From NCBI GenBank assembly GCA_030248215.1, contig JASANG010002303.1, positions 53,235-117,234 on the forward strand: 64,000 nucleotides of DNA, read 5' to 3'. The notes beneath the pieces were generated by a model. The model had not been told where the DNA came from. It saw nothing but the letters and a program-made list of their open reading frames with translations, and searched no databases. Below, piece after piece: positions 9,426 to 21,068 of this stretch; positions within the stretch are counted from its first letter, which is position 1, and the number at the start of each line of letters is the position of its first letter. Source of the DNA: Enoplolaimus lenunculus. Its lineage: Eukaryota; Nematoda; Enoplea; Enoplida; Thoracostomopsidae. The position numbers were made by a program, and so were the translations under genes.

Positions 9426-10254
9426 TTCATATTATGCACAACTTAGCGCACTTTTCAATCATTCAACAATATGCTTCTAAATGTGGCCAATTAACAATTT
9501 TAGCTGGTGCCTTTCTAAACCACTAAAACCATCGCTCGGCACCTAACAAACTTTATGAAAATGTTGATCCAAACACAAAATACATTTTGAAATTTGAAAT
9601 GCACACACAAGTTGACGTGAAATTGCTGACACATATTGCGCATAATGATACATTCCAATAAGATGTTCCAAAAAATCATATACCTACAAAGTTTAGCAAT
9701 AAGAAATTTGCGTCGTAGAAACGTTTCGCCCCCGAATATAGGTTTAATCGATGCTTGTAAGTCGTAATTTTTTGTATGTCCTTCCTGAAAATTTTCACAC
9801 CCCCCCCGTCACTAGCATTTTGAGCAGTCGAGGGGTTTTGGTTACGGACAACAAATTACTACGGTAAACGCCGATACCAAATTTAAATCGTCTCCAGCAA
9901 AACGACCGCTGTCACAGATTCGAATGAATCCACTGGGGAAATTTTAAGTTAAATTTAATAGTTGACCACTTCAATGCTTGCGATTGCGAATAATACTGAT
10001 TATTTGATAACGTTTAGAATGAATTGATTTTACGTCAAGATACCACCCCCTCGGCATCGACACAAAAAATACGATAATGTAGACAGCTATAGCTTGCCAT
10101 TAGAATGTGATTTGAAAAATTTAAAATTTAGTTCAAAACTATTTCAATAAACGGCGGATCAAGAAAAGTTTAAGGGGTTCCATAGATGTTGTCTCACACA
10201 AAGCCGTTTTTTACTTAATATTTGACAAAATTTTAGTTGCTTAATATCAAAAGG
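9426..10254. other. Anonymous sequence, 0.8 kb
   Basis: Nothing recognised beyond a C8 run near 9,800. Confidence 0.5.
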
Positions 10255-10444
10255 GGCCAATGTTGCTTTAAGGGGCGTAACAGTAGATTAAACGTATTCG
10301 TAAGCCTAAGCCGAAGCCTAAGCGTTGCAACAATGTGTTCCTAAGCCTAAGCCTAAGCCTATGCAAAAACTGTAATCTAGAATCTGAACTTACTCTTTTA
10401 TAGACCCACCAGAAACCTGGACGCCCGCTAAAGTAACATGGGCC
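10255..10444 (-). mobile_element. Family A TTAGGC MITE
   Basis: GGCCAATGTTGCTTTAAGGG to CTAAAGTAACATGGGCC, with GCCTAA units on the plus strand. Possible worn target duplication TCAAAAGG / CCAAAGGG. It ends about 55 bp before the hAT-like element at 10,499. Confidence 0.8.
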
Positions 10445-10498
10445 CCAAAGGGCGTGCACGGACACCCAATGAACACCGAATAGATCCACACTTGCCAA

Positions 10499-10833
10499 CA
10501 CTAGCGGATCCAGAGGGTGGGTGGGGGACGTACGCCCCCCACTGTCAGAATTATTTTGTGATAAAATGGTAAGGCAATTACGTTGCAATTTTCCTCTTGA
10601 GAAAATTTTTTTCTAAAAAATACAATTTTTACCCGACGAAATTATTTTGTGATCAAACCTTGTATAAAGTTTTTTGGTGATACAATGATAAGGTTCTTTC
10701 CTTACCTTACAATTTTTCGCTTGAGAAAATTTTTTGATGATAAAATGATAAGGGTGTTACCTTACATTTTTTCGCCGTTTCATAAAACTTGCCAGCCCGC
10801 CCACACAGTCAGAAAATTGTGGATCCGCCACTG
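10499..10833 (+). mobile_element. Family O hAT-like MITE
   Basis: Ends CACTAGCGGATCCAGAGGG and GTGGATCCGCCACTG, the CAGTGGCGGATCC-type terminus common in hAT elements. Flanking 8-mers CTTGCCAA (10,491-10,498) and CGTGCCAA (10,834-10,841) match at 7 of 8. The inside has repeated GATAAAATGATAAGG-like units and TTTTTCGC(C/T)-type motifs. It is non-autonomous. Confidence 0.85.
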
Positions 10834-10944
10834 CGTGCCAATTGTGATTTTATTGAAAAATGAAACTTTTGAACGGTTTGGAACTCCAAATGCTGTCTAA
10901 AATTTTTTCAATAACATGATCTGGAAATATATAACCGGATACTA

Positions 10945-11136
10945 CATTGCAAAACATGGTGAGTCAAATTGACTTTCTCTGAAATAGGCTTTTCCGGACT
11001 GCACAAACGGAGTCCAAATTCAACTCAATGAATCGCTCAGTGTGTCGAATTGGCGGAGTCAAATTTGACTCAGTTTATGGAGTCCGGAAAAGCCTATTTT
11101 GGAAAGAGTCAATTTGACTCACCATTTTTTGCCGTG
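10945..11136. mobile_element. Family F palindromic MITE, copy 3
   Basis: CATTGCAAAACATGGTGAGTC to CACCATTTTTTGCCGTG with TA on both sides. The interior is shortened relative to other copies. Confidence 0.85.
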
Positions 11137-11282
11137 TACGGATACTGTTTTGCATAGAAACAAAGTGATAAAGAGACTCAAGTACATTGCGCTGCAAAAC
11201 CTTTACTTTGAAAACCCATAAAACTCGAAAAGGTCTATTTCTCTAGGCGCCATATATATGCCCGTGATAAGTTTAACATCCT

Positions 11283-11607
11283 TCAATTCGGCAGTCATTT
11301 TCTAGTAGCGCTATATTGTCGGCCCCGTAGACATAAGGGAACCAGGGCTACACCCTCCACAAGGAACCATTTGGTCCCTCCTATAAAACATTTGCCTGCT
11401 TGTTTTATAGTCTCGGCACATGACCTGAATGCTCCTTCTAAAATTGATGGAAAACAATTTTAGAAATAGCACGCAGGTCACGTGCCGACGCTAACAAGCA
11501 GGCAAAAGTTTTATAGGAGGGACCAAAATTTGTTCCTGGGGATGTAGCCCTGGTTCCCGTATGCGGAGCCGACACTACAGCGTTACTAGAAAACGACCTC
11601 GAATTGA
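11283..11607. repeat. Family K foldback, single copy
   Basis: A long imperfect inverted repeat: the left arm has TCAATTCGGCAGTCATTTTC, GAACCAGGGCTACACC and GGTCCCTCCTATAAAAC, and the right arm carries their complements in reverse order. The loop is near 11,440-11,460 (TCCTTCTAAAATTG). It would form a hairpin stem of about 150 bp. No other copy was seen. Confidence 0.85.
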
Positions 11608-12421
11608 AGACAACATATATTCTTAGCTAAAAGCCAACGAATAAAAGATGCCGGACAGAGAGTAATTTGTTTAACTTGATTTGATATCCTGACTGACGGT
11701 GAACACTTTGCTCCAACCTCGCGTAATACAGTGCTTACAACTGCCCCACGCACGAGGCAATTTAACCACCATAGCGTAACAGAATGACATAGCTACACTC
11801 TCGGAGCTACAGCCCAATGGGGGCACTGTTCCAATACAAAAATGTTGGCACCCTAAAAAGTTCTAATGTCACATGTCATACTTGCGAAATTAACGCCTCA
11901 AAAATTGTTGTGCCCCTCTAGCTATGTTAGCCTGCTACGGGCCTGGTTAGCTAGCGATAATCGTTATGCTATGACCAGTGGCTATGTATGAAACAGCTGC
12001 TGCGTTTCACAAGCCACACTGCGGTTATAGATATCATGATAACGAACGGCAAATTGAACTAAATTGTTTTATTCATACGGTCAGATTTAGGTAGATACCA
12101 ATTTGAACCAGTAAACCTAACTGGTTAAACTTGGCGAAAACCAAAGGAGCAGCAGCTGATCGAAAAACGGGACAGGCAACATATGCTGGGGCACAATGTA
12201 TAGTGATAGAGAATGTCTCGTAAGCGATGCAAGCGAGAATCCAAACGCGATCTTAACGTTTTTCAACCTTACTAATACTTAGAAAATTTTCCATTGTATG
12301 TTATGATTGTGTTCCCATTAAAAAATGGTAGGGACAGGCCGTCTCACCCCACCCCCAGGCTGCTGAACCACCGCTGAAACTAAGGAGACGACCCTCGTAA
12401 AACTCAACTGAAACATAAACT
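11608..12421. other. Anonymous sequence, 0.8 kb
   Basis: Nothing recognised except a short CpG-containing motif AAGCGATGCAAGCGAGAATC near 12,220, which resembles the dispersed GCGAGCGAAGCGAGC motif. Confidence 0.5.
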
Positions 12422-12748
12422 TAAGCCCTGTTCACACGTGCAAGTTTTTGCAGCGAGAACTCGCAGCTGCAACTTGCACGAGTTTCTTGCAGCTGCAAGT
12501 ATTTGCACGAAAACATCATTTTCTATTTGAATAATGACATGAATTTGCAGGCAACTCAAATCAATATCAAGCATCAACTATGAATTATCAGTTCAGCCAA
12601 TAATCACGAATTAACTCGACTTATAAGGGGCTACTTCTGCCTATGAATTAATTGTTGAGGCAAATTGCAAGTTCTTCGAATAAATTTTTCAAAAAACTTG
12701 CAGTTGTAAGTTTCAGCTGCAAGAATCATCCACTCGTAAACAAGGCTC
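12422..12748 (+). mobile_element. Family J MITE, copy 1
   Basis: Begins TAAGCCCTGTTCACACGTGC and then AAGTTTTTGCAGCGAGAAC. The right end ACTCGTAAACAAGGCT is worn. The interior is studded with GCAGCTGCAA-type palindromes. Copies 2 and 3 lie at 21,854 and 22,370. Confidence 0.75.
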
Positions 12749-12890
12749 TACTTGAAACTTATTAACTTTAAAACGCTTTCATACCGATGCAATTAATATT
12801 TTGCGCTTAAAAATGAAAAACAAGCACAGTCATAATCGTCGAAGATGCGTTAGCCATATGGCAAATACATTTCTTACGCTAAGCTGTTTT

Positions 12891-13057
12891 GGCCCATGTC
12901 ACTTTTAGGGCCGTCCCGGTGTCTGGTGGATCTGCAAATGAGAAGGCTTACATTCTAGACCACATTTTTTGCTTAGGCGTAGGTTTAGGCTCACGATTAG
13001 GCTTAGGCTTAGGAATACGCTTAATCTACTGTCACGCCTCTAAAAGTAACATTGGTC
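12891..13057 (+). mobile_element. Family A TTAGGC MITE
   Basis: GGCCCATGTCACTTTTAGGG to CTAAAAGTAACATTGGTC with a short degenerate TTAGGC array. No target duplication recognised. Confidence 0.8.
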
Positions 13058-13177
13058 GAGATTCTTATAGCAGGCGCACAGACAGGATTTTCAATTGGGA
13101 CGGGTCCACAAGGGGAAGCTGTAAAGAATATGCGAATGAAGCGAGCAGATATCTTGACAATTTAAAAACTGACTTGT

Positions 13178-13487
13178 CCCAATTAAAAATTGGTGCTTCA
13201 AATGTTAGATCTCTTAAATGCGCTCCTACTGCACTGCAAAAAATGGTGAGTCAAAATGCCACTCTCTACGAAATAGGCTTTTCCTGACTACACAAACTGA
13301 GTCAAAATTTGACTCCAGCAGAGTGCAGTTCGACTCAATTTCACTCTGGTGGAGTCGAATTTTAACTCAGTTTGTGTAGTCAGGAAAAGCCTATTTCCGA
13401 GAGAGTCAATTTGACTCACCATTTTTTGCAGTGTAGTAGGAGAGGATTTAAGAGATCTAACATTTGAAGCACCAATGTTTAATTGGG
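13178..13487. repeat. Family F MITE nested in a larger palindrome
   Basis: A family F element (13,232-13,433) sits at the exact centre of a longer inverted repeat. The outer arms of about 54 bp each contain GGTGCTTCAAATGTTAGATC and its complement GATCTAACATTTGAAGCACC. The arms continue without a gap from the element termini. Confidence 0.85.
13232..13433. mobile_element. Family F palindromic MITE, copy 4
   Basis: CACTGCAAAAAATGGTGAGTC to CACCATTTTTTGCAGTG. The TGACTCTGGTGGAGTCGAA-type inner arm is preserved only on the right side. Confidence 0.85.
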
Positions 13488-13531
13488 TGATTTCGGACAG
13501 AGTCAATTTGACTTAACACCTCTTGCAGTGT
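13488..13531. mobile_element. Family F terminal fragment
   Basis: GATTTCGGACAGAGTCAATT followed by TGACTTAACACCTCTTGCAGTG is a lone right end of family F, directly outside the larger palindrome and followed by TA. Confidence 0.6.
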
Positions 13532-13593
13532 ACGTATCTAAAACCATAAATAAAAACTTGCGAACGATCCAAGCGAGACGTATAGACGTAGTA

Positions 13594-13864
13594 TTAACCC
13601 CTTCTCACATTGAGCTGCCTATAGGCAACTCAGCGCAGTGTATATACGTTAAATAATATATATCGCATTGTGTTTAACAATTGCAACGCGTATACATAGT
13701 ACTAAATCATCACAAGACGTGAGAGCCCCCTCGGGCTCTAGCGTCAAGCTCCTATAACTGAGTGGTGATGGTATACGCCTCCCACTCCAGTCACTGGAGC
13801 TCGAATCATAGCATAAAAGTAGGTCTCAGGCGAAATAGAAAATATTCATGTGAGAAAGGGTTAA
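13594..13864 (+). mobile_element. Family E TTAA/tRNA-like MITE, copy 6 (second subfamily)
   Basis: TTAACCCCTTCTCACATTGA to ATGTGAGAAAGGGTTAA, with TTAA on both sides. It shares with the copy at 30,347 a diagnostic 5' part (CTATAGGCAACTCAGCGCAG) and tRNA-like part (TATAACTGAGTGGTGATGG and GGAGCTCGAATC), which defines a subfamily. Confidence 0.9.
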
Positions 13865-14877
13865 ACCATTTTTGCAACAGTAACAAGTCGCTTCTTGGTT
13901 CATACAAAACGCGCCTGTCTTGTGGTAATAAAGCAGTATCGCTTAGCACTAAATTACAACTTTATTTCTTAAGGTTTCCGCTATAACCTTGCTCGATTGA
14001 GTACCGTCACGAACATAAACCACTGAGAACCGATAAATTTATGAAATAATTGCAATAATTTTACAACGTGACGAATAGTTTACCTAAAATTAACTTCGTG
14101 GTGCTGTGTGACCAGAAAGCCAGCGCTAATCAGATGCTGATTCGTGTCAATCCCCTATGCCCGGCATCTGGCATGGACGGTGAATGATGCTTGCTAAATG
14201 TTCGCTACGATGCTTGAGTTATATTGAGAAAAATGAATGGCTATTATGAACCAATGACCGGAATAAACTCAGGCCCGCTACCAGAAATCCGTAGCATAGA
14301 GGGCAAGATGATTTCCAGGGAGAGCAAGAAAAATGTTCCTAAGATAGAATCGTTCTAATGCGGTTGAAACAATATCTGGCAAGGGGGGACAAATCTGTTC
14401 GTTGTGCAGACGACGCGTCTGCTTCCCCAATTAATGTTTGGTTGAAAAATTCAAGTTAATGATGCTTGCAACGACAACTTCGGTAGCAATATACTTGGCA
14501 TTTCTCTAGTGCCATCTGGAGTCAGGGTGGATTCGGAGATGCGCCAGGGTTCAACATTCGGGTCATTTGATGAGTTGGGGGGGTTTAGAAGGCCCTGAGA
14601 TAAAAAGTCAATGGCCAAAAATTTAGTATTTTCCATACCTTTTTGTACATTTGGCAAAATTTTTTGTATGCAGACTTTTCATGAACTACGTAATTTGTTT
14701 ATTGTTGTTGTATTTGTTACAATCATATCGTTAGCCTGAGAGGTTTATATATCCAAGAGAAATTGTTTTGCAATTTTTACTAAAGTATTATATTAATTCC
14801 GTAGGCGAAGAAGATTTAGACACCTGATTAACTTTAGAGTCAACATTCTCAAAAGATAAATGGTGCTGGACACAAGC
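13865..14877. other. Anonymous sequence, 1 kb
   Basis: Nothing recognised. A reverse ORF of 68 codons at 14,451-14,657 shows no domain. Confidence 0.5.
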
Positions 14878-15234
14878 TACTCTCTAAAAACTTAAACTTA
14901 AATTATAGCATAACTAAACTTGAATATTAGTTTATGTAAAACTCAAATGGCTGGACGGACTAACTAAACTATAAATTTATGTTTTACTTAAACTAACATT
15001 TTTTAAGCTTAACACGAGTTTAAGTAAACTTATTTTTGGTTTAAGAAACAAATCTCTCGCAGGAATTATGTGTATCTAAGAGTTCATTAAGCTTAGCTTA
15101 AACTAAAAATACGTAAAATTTTAAATTAGTTTAAGTGTAAACCTCACTGTTAGTTTTGTTAATCTAGAAAGTTAGCTTAATACTGCTGGATTAGGTTAAG
15201 CTTAAATCAAGTTAGTTTAAGCTTTTAGAGAATA
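14878..15234 (+). mobile_element. Family H MITE, copy 1
   Basis: About 357 bp, bounded by TACTCTCTAAAAACTTAAAC and TTTAAGCTTTTAGAGAATA (inverted ends). It is rich in CTTAAACTAA-type motifs. A copy in the opposite orientation is at 19,304-19,661; shared interior motifs include GGACGGACTAACTAAACT and TATGTGTATCTAAGAGTTC. Confidence 0.85.
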
Positions 15235-17401
15235 AATAGGTCTGAAATATTAATTAAAGCATACTTGTTTCTAAATAAATCTATTTAGAAACGCTTCATG
15301 CTCGTTGATTTTGCCCCTTTATGTTAGAAGGCCAGCAGGGGCGGAACCAGCAGTATTCATTGAGCCCCCGTGAACGCACCTTCGTATTTGAGCAACAAAA
15401 TTTCGTCACAAAATTTGAACCTGGTTCGGGACGGAAAGCGTCCGCAGAGCGACGCGTAATCTCCCTTTAAGCTTTTTGTGTTGTCTGTTTTATTTTTGGT
15501 CTGGTGCTACCCGTGCTTTATTTAATAGCTGGGTTTGAATTCTTGTTGTTTCTTGTAAAATTTCATTTGTAAAATTCATTGAAGCTTTATCTCAATGCTT
15601 CATTTAAAGTGCGAATCAACAGCAATCTTTAAAATACTGTTTTCACTTCAGATGGAGGTAAATCGTGGGTTGTGGATAGATTTTTTAGCGCGGGTATGCT
15701 CGCGGGTAAAAAAATCGTGTTTGCGTGGATAAAGCACGGGTCGAGTAAAAAATCCTTACCCACTTCCCACTCTGGTTCAGCACCTGAGCAAGCAAAAGCA
15801 TTTCGTGTTTGAAAACGTAAAAACCAGCGGTAATCCGGAAATTTATGAACAAACACTGTTTTATAAGTGGGATCAAAAATACCAACAACCGCGCTTGGAA
15901 TTGCAGCGAAACCATACGGCTTTTAGATGACGGGTTCGTAGCCAGAGGAGCTAGAAACTTCCCCTCCTAGAAAATATTAGAAGCGGCTAAAATATTTCTA
16001 TCCTCGCTTGTAAGCCATGTACAATCCCCGTATGCCCTACTGAAATTCTTTATACCCCCGTTGTCGATATGGCTACAAACGTGACATTACCCTGAACATA
16101 TACGTTAAATTCATTCATACTGTAGTGACCCGAATATGAGCGGGGTGACTGATATTTATTTTGACTTTCCACAAGGTGCCAACCTGCTATTATAGGTTAC
16201 GGAGTGTTATTTATTTTTCAACCCACGTCTTTTCATTTGAAACCACAATTTTTCACGTATGCCAACGATTTGCTATAAAGTTAATTACATTACGAATATA
16301 CCTTCAAACTTGAACAGTGTAGTCGTGCTTTGTAGACTCTAGTTAGTAATTTTGGACTCTATCCATTTATTGACTCTACAAACGATACAAACTCCTATCG
16401 ATTTAGTCTCCAATATAAGGACTCTAGACACTTGTTTCAACCCCCCGCCCCTCTTATTCGGGTAACTAAAATATCCAACTGGATTGTTTTGGTTTGAACT
16501 TCGTTCAGTTTTCACTAGTGTAGAAAGTTGTAATAATTTCATAGTATTTCAACCGTTTGTCCAACTCAAATTGCCTCTAGCAAGTTTTTAACTTACCAAG
16601 CGTATCCGGTTGATGATAATCAAAGATGACAAAGAGACAAAAAGCCTATATACTATACAGTAGGTATGCTTAACTTTGCTATAAATTATTCAAACGTGAA
16701 CCAATAAGAATATGCCTAGAATTATTATTTGCTGTCCATCTGGTTGACTTTCTACGATACCGACACAGCGTAGATTTTATAACTCACCTTTATGAAAAAA
16801 TGACTATAACAGTTGGTAATTACAACTTGTTGAAATGTCAGATTCTGTGCCGAAATCCAACTAAGGTTGTATAGGAACGCAGGAACTATTTTATTTCTAA
16901 GGGTGTAAGTTTACAGGCGCAACGGTTAACCCAAAACAAAAGGGTCAGCCATAAAAGGTTTGATTTGGCAACGGTATGGAAAGCAACTGTGGTAGGAACC
17001 AAGAGCTTAAAGACCGACCGAGTGGTCACAAAAAGTCGCGAGAGTGGGTGTGGCGATAAGCCGGCGCAATTCTTTGACGTACATGTAAATTTCAGTACGA
17101 AGCTTTGGTTATGGTACAATTTTTGGGGGGTGTGAGCAGCGACTCGCGGATTTTTAGGGGTATCGACTGACGATATGAGACCATTGTTGCCACATGCCTG
17201 AATTTGGACGAGTTTTGATTCAAATAGGCAACATTTGAATAGCAGCAACATTCAGTAGCAAACTTATTAAAGCGAACTTTAACCAGGGCTTGGAAACTGG
17301 CGGAAAAAACTACTGTCTCTAAAAAGATGGCAAATTTGGTCAGCTAAACTTTTGCCGACATTCTCCAAAACCTGGTTGTATTTGAGTCAACAAAAATTCG
17401 T
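15235..17401. other. About 2.1 kb of mostly anonymous sequence
   Basis: 15,925-16,080 (GGTTCGTAGCCAGAGGAGC through TCGCTTGTAAGCCATG) resembles family P weakly. The rest holds nothing recognised. Overlapping reverse ORFs at 15,629-15,915 and one of 121 codons at 16,886-17,251 show no domain that I know. Confidence 0.4.
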
Positions 17402-17476
17402 TTAAAGCTTAAGCTTACTCTATTGCAATACAGTGCCGAACGAAAAACAATCCACCAATCAAAGTAAACATGGGCC
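17402..17476 (-). mobile_element. Family B MITE end fragment
   Basis: AAAGCTTAAGCTTACTCTATTG and AAAGTAAACATGGGCC are the outer 75 bp of a family B element. The array and other end are absent. Confidence 0.6.
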
Positions 17477-17809
17477 AGAATGTTGATACAACTTGAATTA
17501 GGTATTAACTTTGAAAACAACCGGTAGAATCCAAGATTGGTTACGATTTACACACCGTCACAGCTGGTTACCGTTGCGTTTAGTCGTCATTCATAGAAAA
17601 ATTCCCCCGGTTTATTTGAGTTATACGTCTCAAGACTAATGATCAATTTAGGTTAGGTATACTTTTGACACCAACCCATCAATAATAACAATTTCACACG
17701 ACAAGATGTGATAGATTTTAAGTTAACTAAGCCACGTGGTCAATGGAATTATGGGACAACTGACGCCAAAACGTGGGACCTTCAGGCATGACCACCCGGA
17801 GCCTATGTT
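17477..17809. other. Anonymous sequence
   Basis: Nothing recognised. Confidence 0.5.
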
Positions 17810-17982
17810 ACTTTAAGGGGCGTCCAGGTTTCTGGTGGGTCTATAAAAGAGTAGGTTTAGATTCTAGATTTACATTTTTTGCTTATGCTTTTGCTTAGGC
17901 TTAAAATACGCTTTTGCAACGCTTAGGCTTAGGCTTAGGAATACGCTTAATCCACTGTTACGCCCCTAAAAGTAACATTAGC
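17810..17982 (+). mobile_element. Family A TTAGGC MITE
   Basis: AGCCTATGTTACTTTAAGGG to CCTAAAAGTAACATTAGC. The interior CCAGGTTTCTGGTGGGTCTA and AATACGCTTTTGCAACGC are typical. No clear target duplication. Confidence 0.8.
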
Positions 17983-18240
17983 TACCATGCGAAATGGTGG
18001 GCTTTTTAAGCAATTGGTTATAAATCTTATCGATTAATACTGTAACAACTACTCGAGTCCAGCATTGTTAAAAGGCATTACTGGTTAGGATGTTTGAAAT
18101 AAAAGTCTAACCAAGGGCCACAACCACTGCTCTGAGCCAAATTAGTGGGGGCACTAATATTTATTTTGTGTCTCAACAGGAATACGCCCTCTGATATTCA
18201 GTTACTGACTGTTATTTATTTTTAATTCATTCCATGTTAG

Positions 18241-18567
18241 TTGGACCAAGAGTAGATGATGCATACTTCAACAAGAGTAAGCAACTGGGTACATTCTGTG
18301 TAGAAAAGAATCTACCCCGCACGCGTTGCGTTTTTGGTCTTGCACCCAGTTATTTAGAGGGGGTACAACCGGTGCGAACCATGGCACTTTATGTATCCGG
18401 CAACAAATTGCACCGCTTATAATTTAATTTAGGGTTATTGCATGTGACAGCGACCCCCCTCTGAACAAAGAGGAGTCGGCCAAAAACGCGACGCCTGGTG
18501 GTACATTTTGTATTATGCGGAAGCCAAGGAGTTGCACACTCTTGTATCATGCACTCTTGGTTGGATC
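18241..18567 (+). mobile_element. Family I long-TIR MITE, copy 2
   Basis: TTGGACCAAGAGTAGATGAT to CACTCTTGGTTGG. Same orientation as the copy at 226. It shares GTGCGAACCATGGCACTT and the C-rich inverted arms (GACCCCCCTCTGAACAAAG). Confidence 0.8.
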
Positions 18568-18773
18568 AAACATTCCAACGTTGCTCTTTTGGGCTACTAC
18601 AGTACTGGGGCGATGAAGACGTCCCTACGAACCTTTCCGCCCTTTTGCCAAAGCAAATAATCAACAGCATTAGAATTCTATGATACCTAAACCGTTATCA
18701 CAATAAACATACAACTCTACTAAGATTTCCTGGTAGTGGACCTAAGTCTAACTGGAAGTTGTTTCAAGCTACT

Positions 18774-18918
18774 GACCCGTAGCCATGCCACCTTGCAAGG
18801 GGCTTAAAGCTTTTTTAGAGGTTTTTGATGACTTATAAGCGAGGTTGAGACTTTTCTAGGGACACCAAAATTGTTCACAAAACACATCCCGGAGTGCCCC
18901 TCTCGTTCTACGGGCCTG
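18774..18918 (+). repeat. Family P repeat, copy 2
   Basis: GACCCGTAGCCATGCCACC to CGTTCTACGGGCCTG, with GATGACTTATAAGCGAGGTT inside. It lies 23 bp before a family A element. Confidence 0.6.
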
Positions 18919-18941
18919 TACAAATAAGTTACAAAAATTTA

Positions 18942-19132
18942 GGCCCATGTTACTTTAAGGGGCGTCCAGGTTTCTGCTGGGTCTATAAAAGAGTAGATTT
19001 AGATTCTAGATTACAGTTTTTGCTTAGGTTTAGGCTTACGCTTAGGAATACTATTTTTGCAACGCTTAGGCTTAGGCTTAGGCTTAGGAATACGCTTAAT
19101 CTACTGTTACGTACCTTAAAGTAACATTGGCC
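18942..19132 (+). mobile_element. Family A TTAGGC MITE with 8-bp target duplication
   Basis: GGCCCATGTTACTTTAAGGG to CTTAAAGTAACATTGGCC. Perfect AAAATTTA repeats flank it at 18,934-18,941 and 19,133-19,140. It holds two TTAGGC blocks separated by GAATACTATTTTTGCAACGC. Confidence 0.9.
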
Positions 19133-19303
19133 AAAATTTAAGACGAGTGTATTCTCAAAGACAATTAAATTACCTTACTTTACGTTCTAGTTTTACTACG
19201 GCCAAATTTGTAATGCTAACAGTTGACATTATGATATGAGCAAAAATAACACTTTTCATATTCATATTTTTGCAATGAATTGCTATCTGTTTCTATCAAT
19301 AAC

Positions 19304-19661
19304 TACTCTCTAAAAGTTTACACTAACTTGATTTAAGCTTAAGGTGATCCAGCAGTATTAACCTACTTTCTAGATTAACTAGACTAAAAAGTAGGTTTAG
19401 GCATAAACGCATTTAAAATCTTACATAGTTTCAGTTCAAGCTAAACTTAATGAACTCTTAGATACACATAATTTCAAGGCTACATTTGTTACTTAAACTA
19501 AAAATAAGTTTACTTAAACTGGTGTTAAACTTAAAAACATGTTAGGTTAAGTAAAACTTAAAATTCTAGTTTAGTTTAGTCCGTCCCACCATTTATGTTT
19601 TACTAAAACTAATATTCAAGTTTACTTAAGCTATCAATTAAGTTTAAGTTTTTAGAGAGTA
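19304..19661 (-). mobile_element. Family H MITE, copy 2
   Basis: TACTCTCTAAAAGTTTACAC to AGTTTAAGTTTTTAGAGAGTA, inverted relative to the copy at 14,878. Both ends are clearer here. Confidence 0.85.
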
Positions 19662-20289
19662 CACGAAGTTTACCAATAACAAACAGCACAACCAAGTAGT
19701 ACCCACAAACGTAGCAATTATATAAATTTAAAAGTTGAAAAATGAAAACATTTTATCGCTTAAACTTTTCTTAACACTTCAAATTCAAACTATTTGAAAA
19801 TGAAGTTTCAAGTGGTTGAAAGCAACAGATTCAAAACTTGTTAAATATGTAAATTTTTTCTTGTTGCGCCTGTCTTTTGACGGTCACAATTTTATTTTGA
19901 GTACACTCGGCTGAGTCGAGAAAGCAAAATTGAAAACATTTCTGTTCAGCGCTAACAATTTTACCATTTCCAAGAGTCAGTATTGAAACAGTCACATCAT
20001 TTACGCTTAAAATTTGGGCTTAAATTCAAATTGTCACCATTGTGGCGGTGGAATACTTTTTGAATTTAATTTTTTATGGTCGCCGACCGATGCCGGATAG
20101 ACGCTAAACCGTACCTGTTAATCGATGTATTGACATTTTCTTGAATGTATTCCCAGTTACCACAACCTCCAAAGCAATTCCAATTCTGTCGTATACGAGT
20201 GTGATTTATCATTGAAAAAATTAAAATGAAAAAATCCATTAATTTAAGCCTTTAGTTTTCATTACGATTCCGTGTCTAATAAGAAAATT
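19662..20289. other. Anonymous sequence
   Basis: Nothing recognised. Confidence 0.5.
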
Positions 20290-20467
20290 GGCCCATGAAT
20301 AGATCAAGGCCGGATCGTTTTCCGGCGGGGCTGTAATAGAGTCAGTTTAAGCTTTAGACTAAATTTTTGCTTAGGCTTAGGCGTAGTCGTAGGAATAGGT
20401 TTATCCTTACGCTTAAGCTTAGTAATATGTTTATACTACTGTTGCGGCCCTGTTCTATACATGGGCT
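20290..20467 (+). mobile_element. Family C TTAGGC MITE with 8-bp target duplication
   Basis: GGCCCATGAATAGATCAAGG to CCCTGTTCTATACATGGGCT. AGAAAATT flanks both sides (20,282-20,289 and 20,468-20,475). The TTAGGC array is short. Confidence 0.85.
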
Positions 20468-20569
20468 AGAAAATTGAATTCCAGCTCTGATTGCGACTAA
20501 AATTTATTCTGCTAAATATTTTGGCCAGTGACTGAACGCACTCTTCGTCGACTTACCAGCAGGACCGGA

Positions 20570-20755
20570 GCAGCCACCCCCCATACCTCACGTTTGGGGG
20601 GCCCACCCCTAAAAGGCCCCCACCCTAACCGGTTGAAACAAAAACCGGTTAAGTTTTAAAATGCGTCTGGCTTCTGGCACGCTTCATTCGCGACTTTGGT
20701 GGCTTCCACCCTGGAATTTGGTGGGAGCCCCCACCCCTGCCAGCTCAGGCACTGC
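20570..20755 (+). repeat. Family M C-rich repeat, copy 1
   Basis: Starts GCAGGACCGGAGCAGCCACC. It contains AACCGGTTGAAACAAAAACC and ATGCGTCTGGCTTCTGGC, and ends GGTGGGAGCCCCCACCC. An inverted related copy is at 31,721-31,900 (AACCGGTTAGGGTG, AAGCCAGACGCATTTTAAAA). Confidence 0.65.
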
Positions 20756-21068
20756 TTACCACTAAAAACTGAATAAAATAATCAAAATGACAAAATATCG
20801 CTAATATAGGCCAAATATTTATTACTTAGCTATCTAATTATTACGCAGTAAAAACACGAATGGTTACTATTAAAATGAACCCTCTAAACAAATAATCGTA
20901 AAACCTGGGTTGGTGTATATGTTATAACATTTATTACTTGTCGTTAAAGGTGAAACTGAACAACAACAAAGACCATTTTTTAGTTTATTCGTCAATCATA
21001 CATTATTCGAAACACATATTAACCAGTCGTAATGAGACAACATTTATTGAGCGAAGCTCGAACACACG

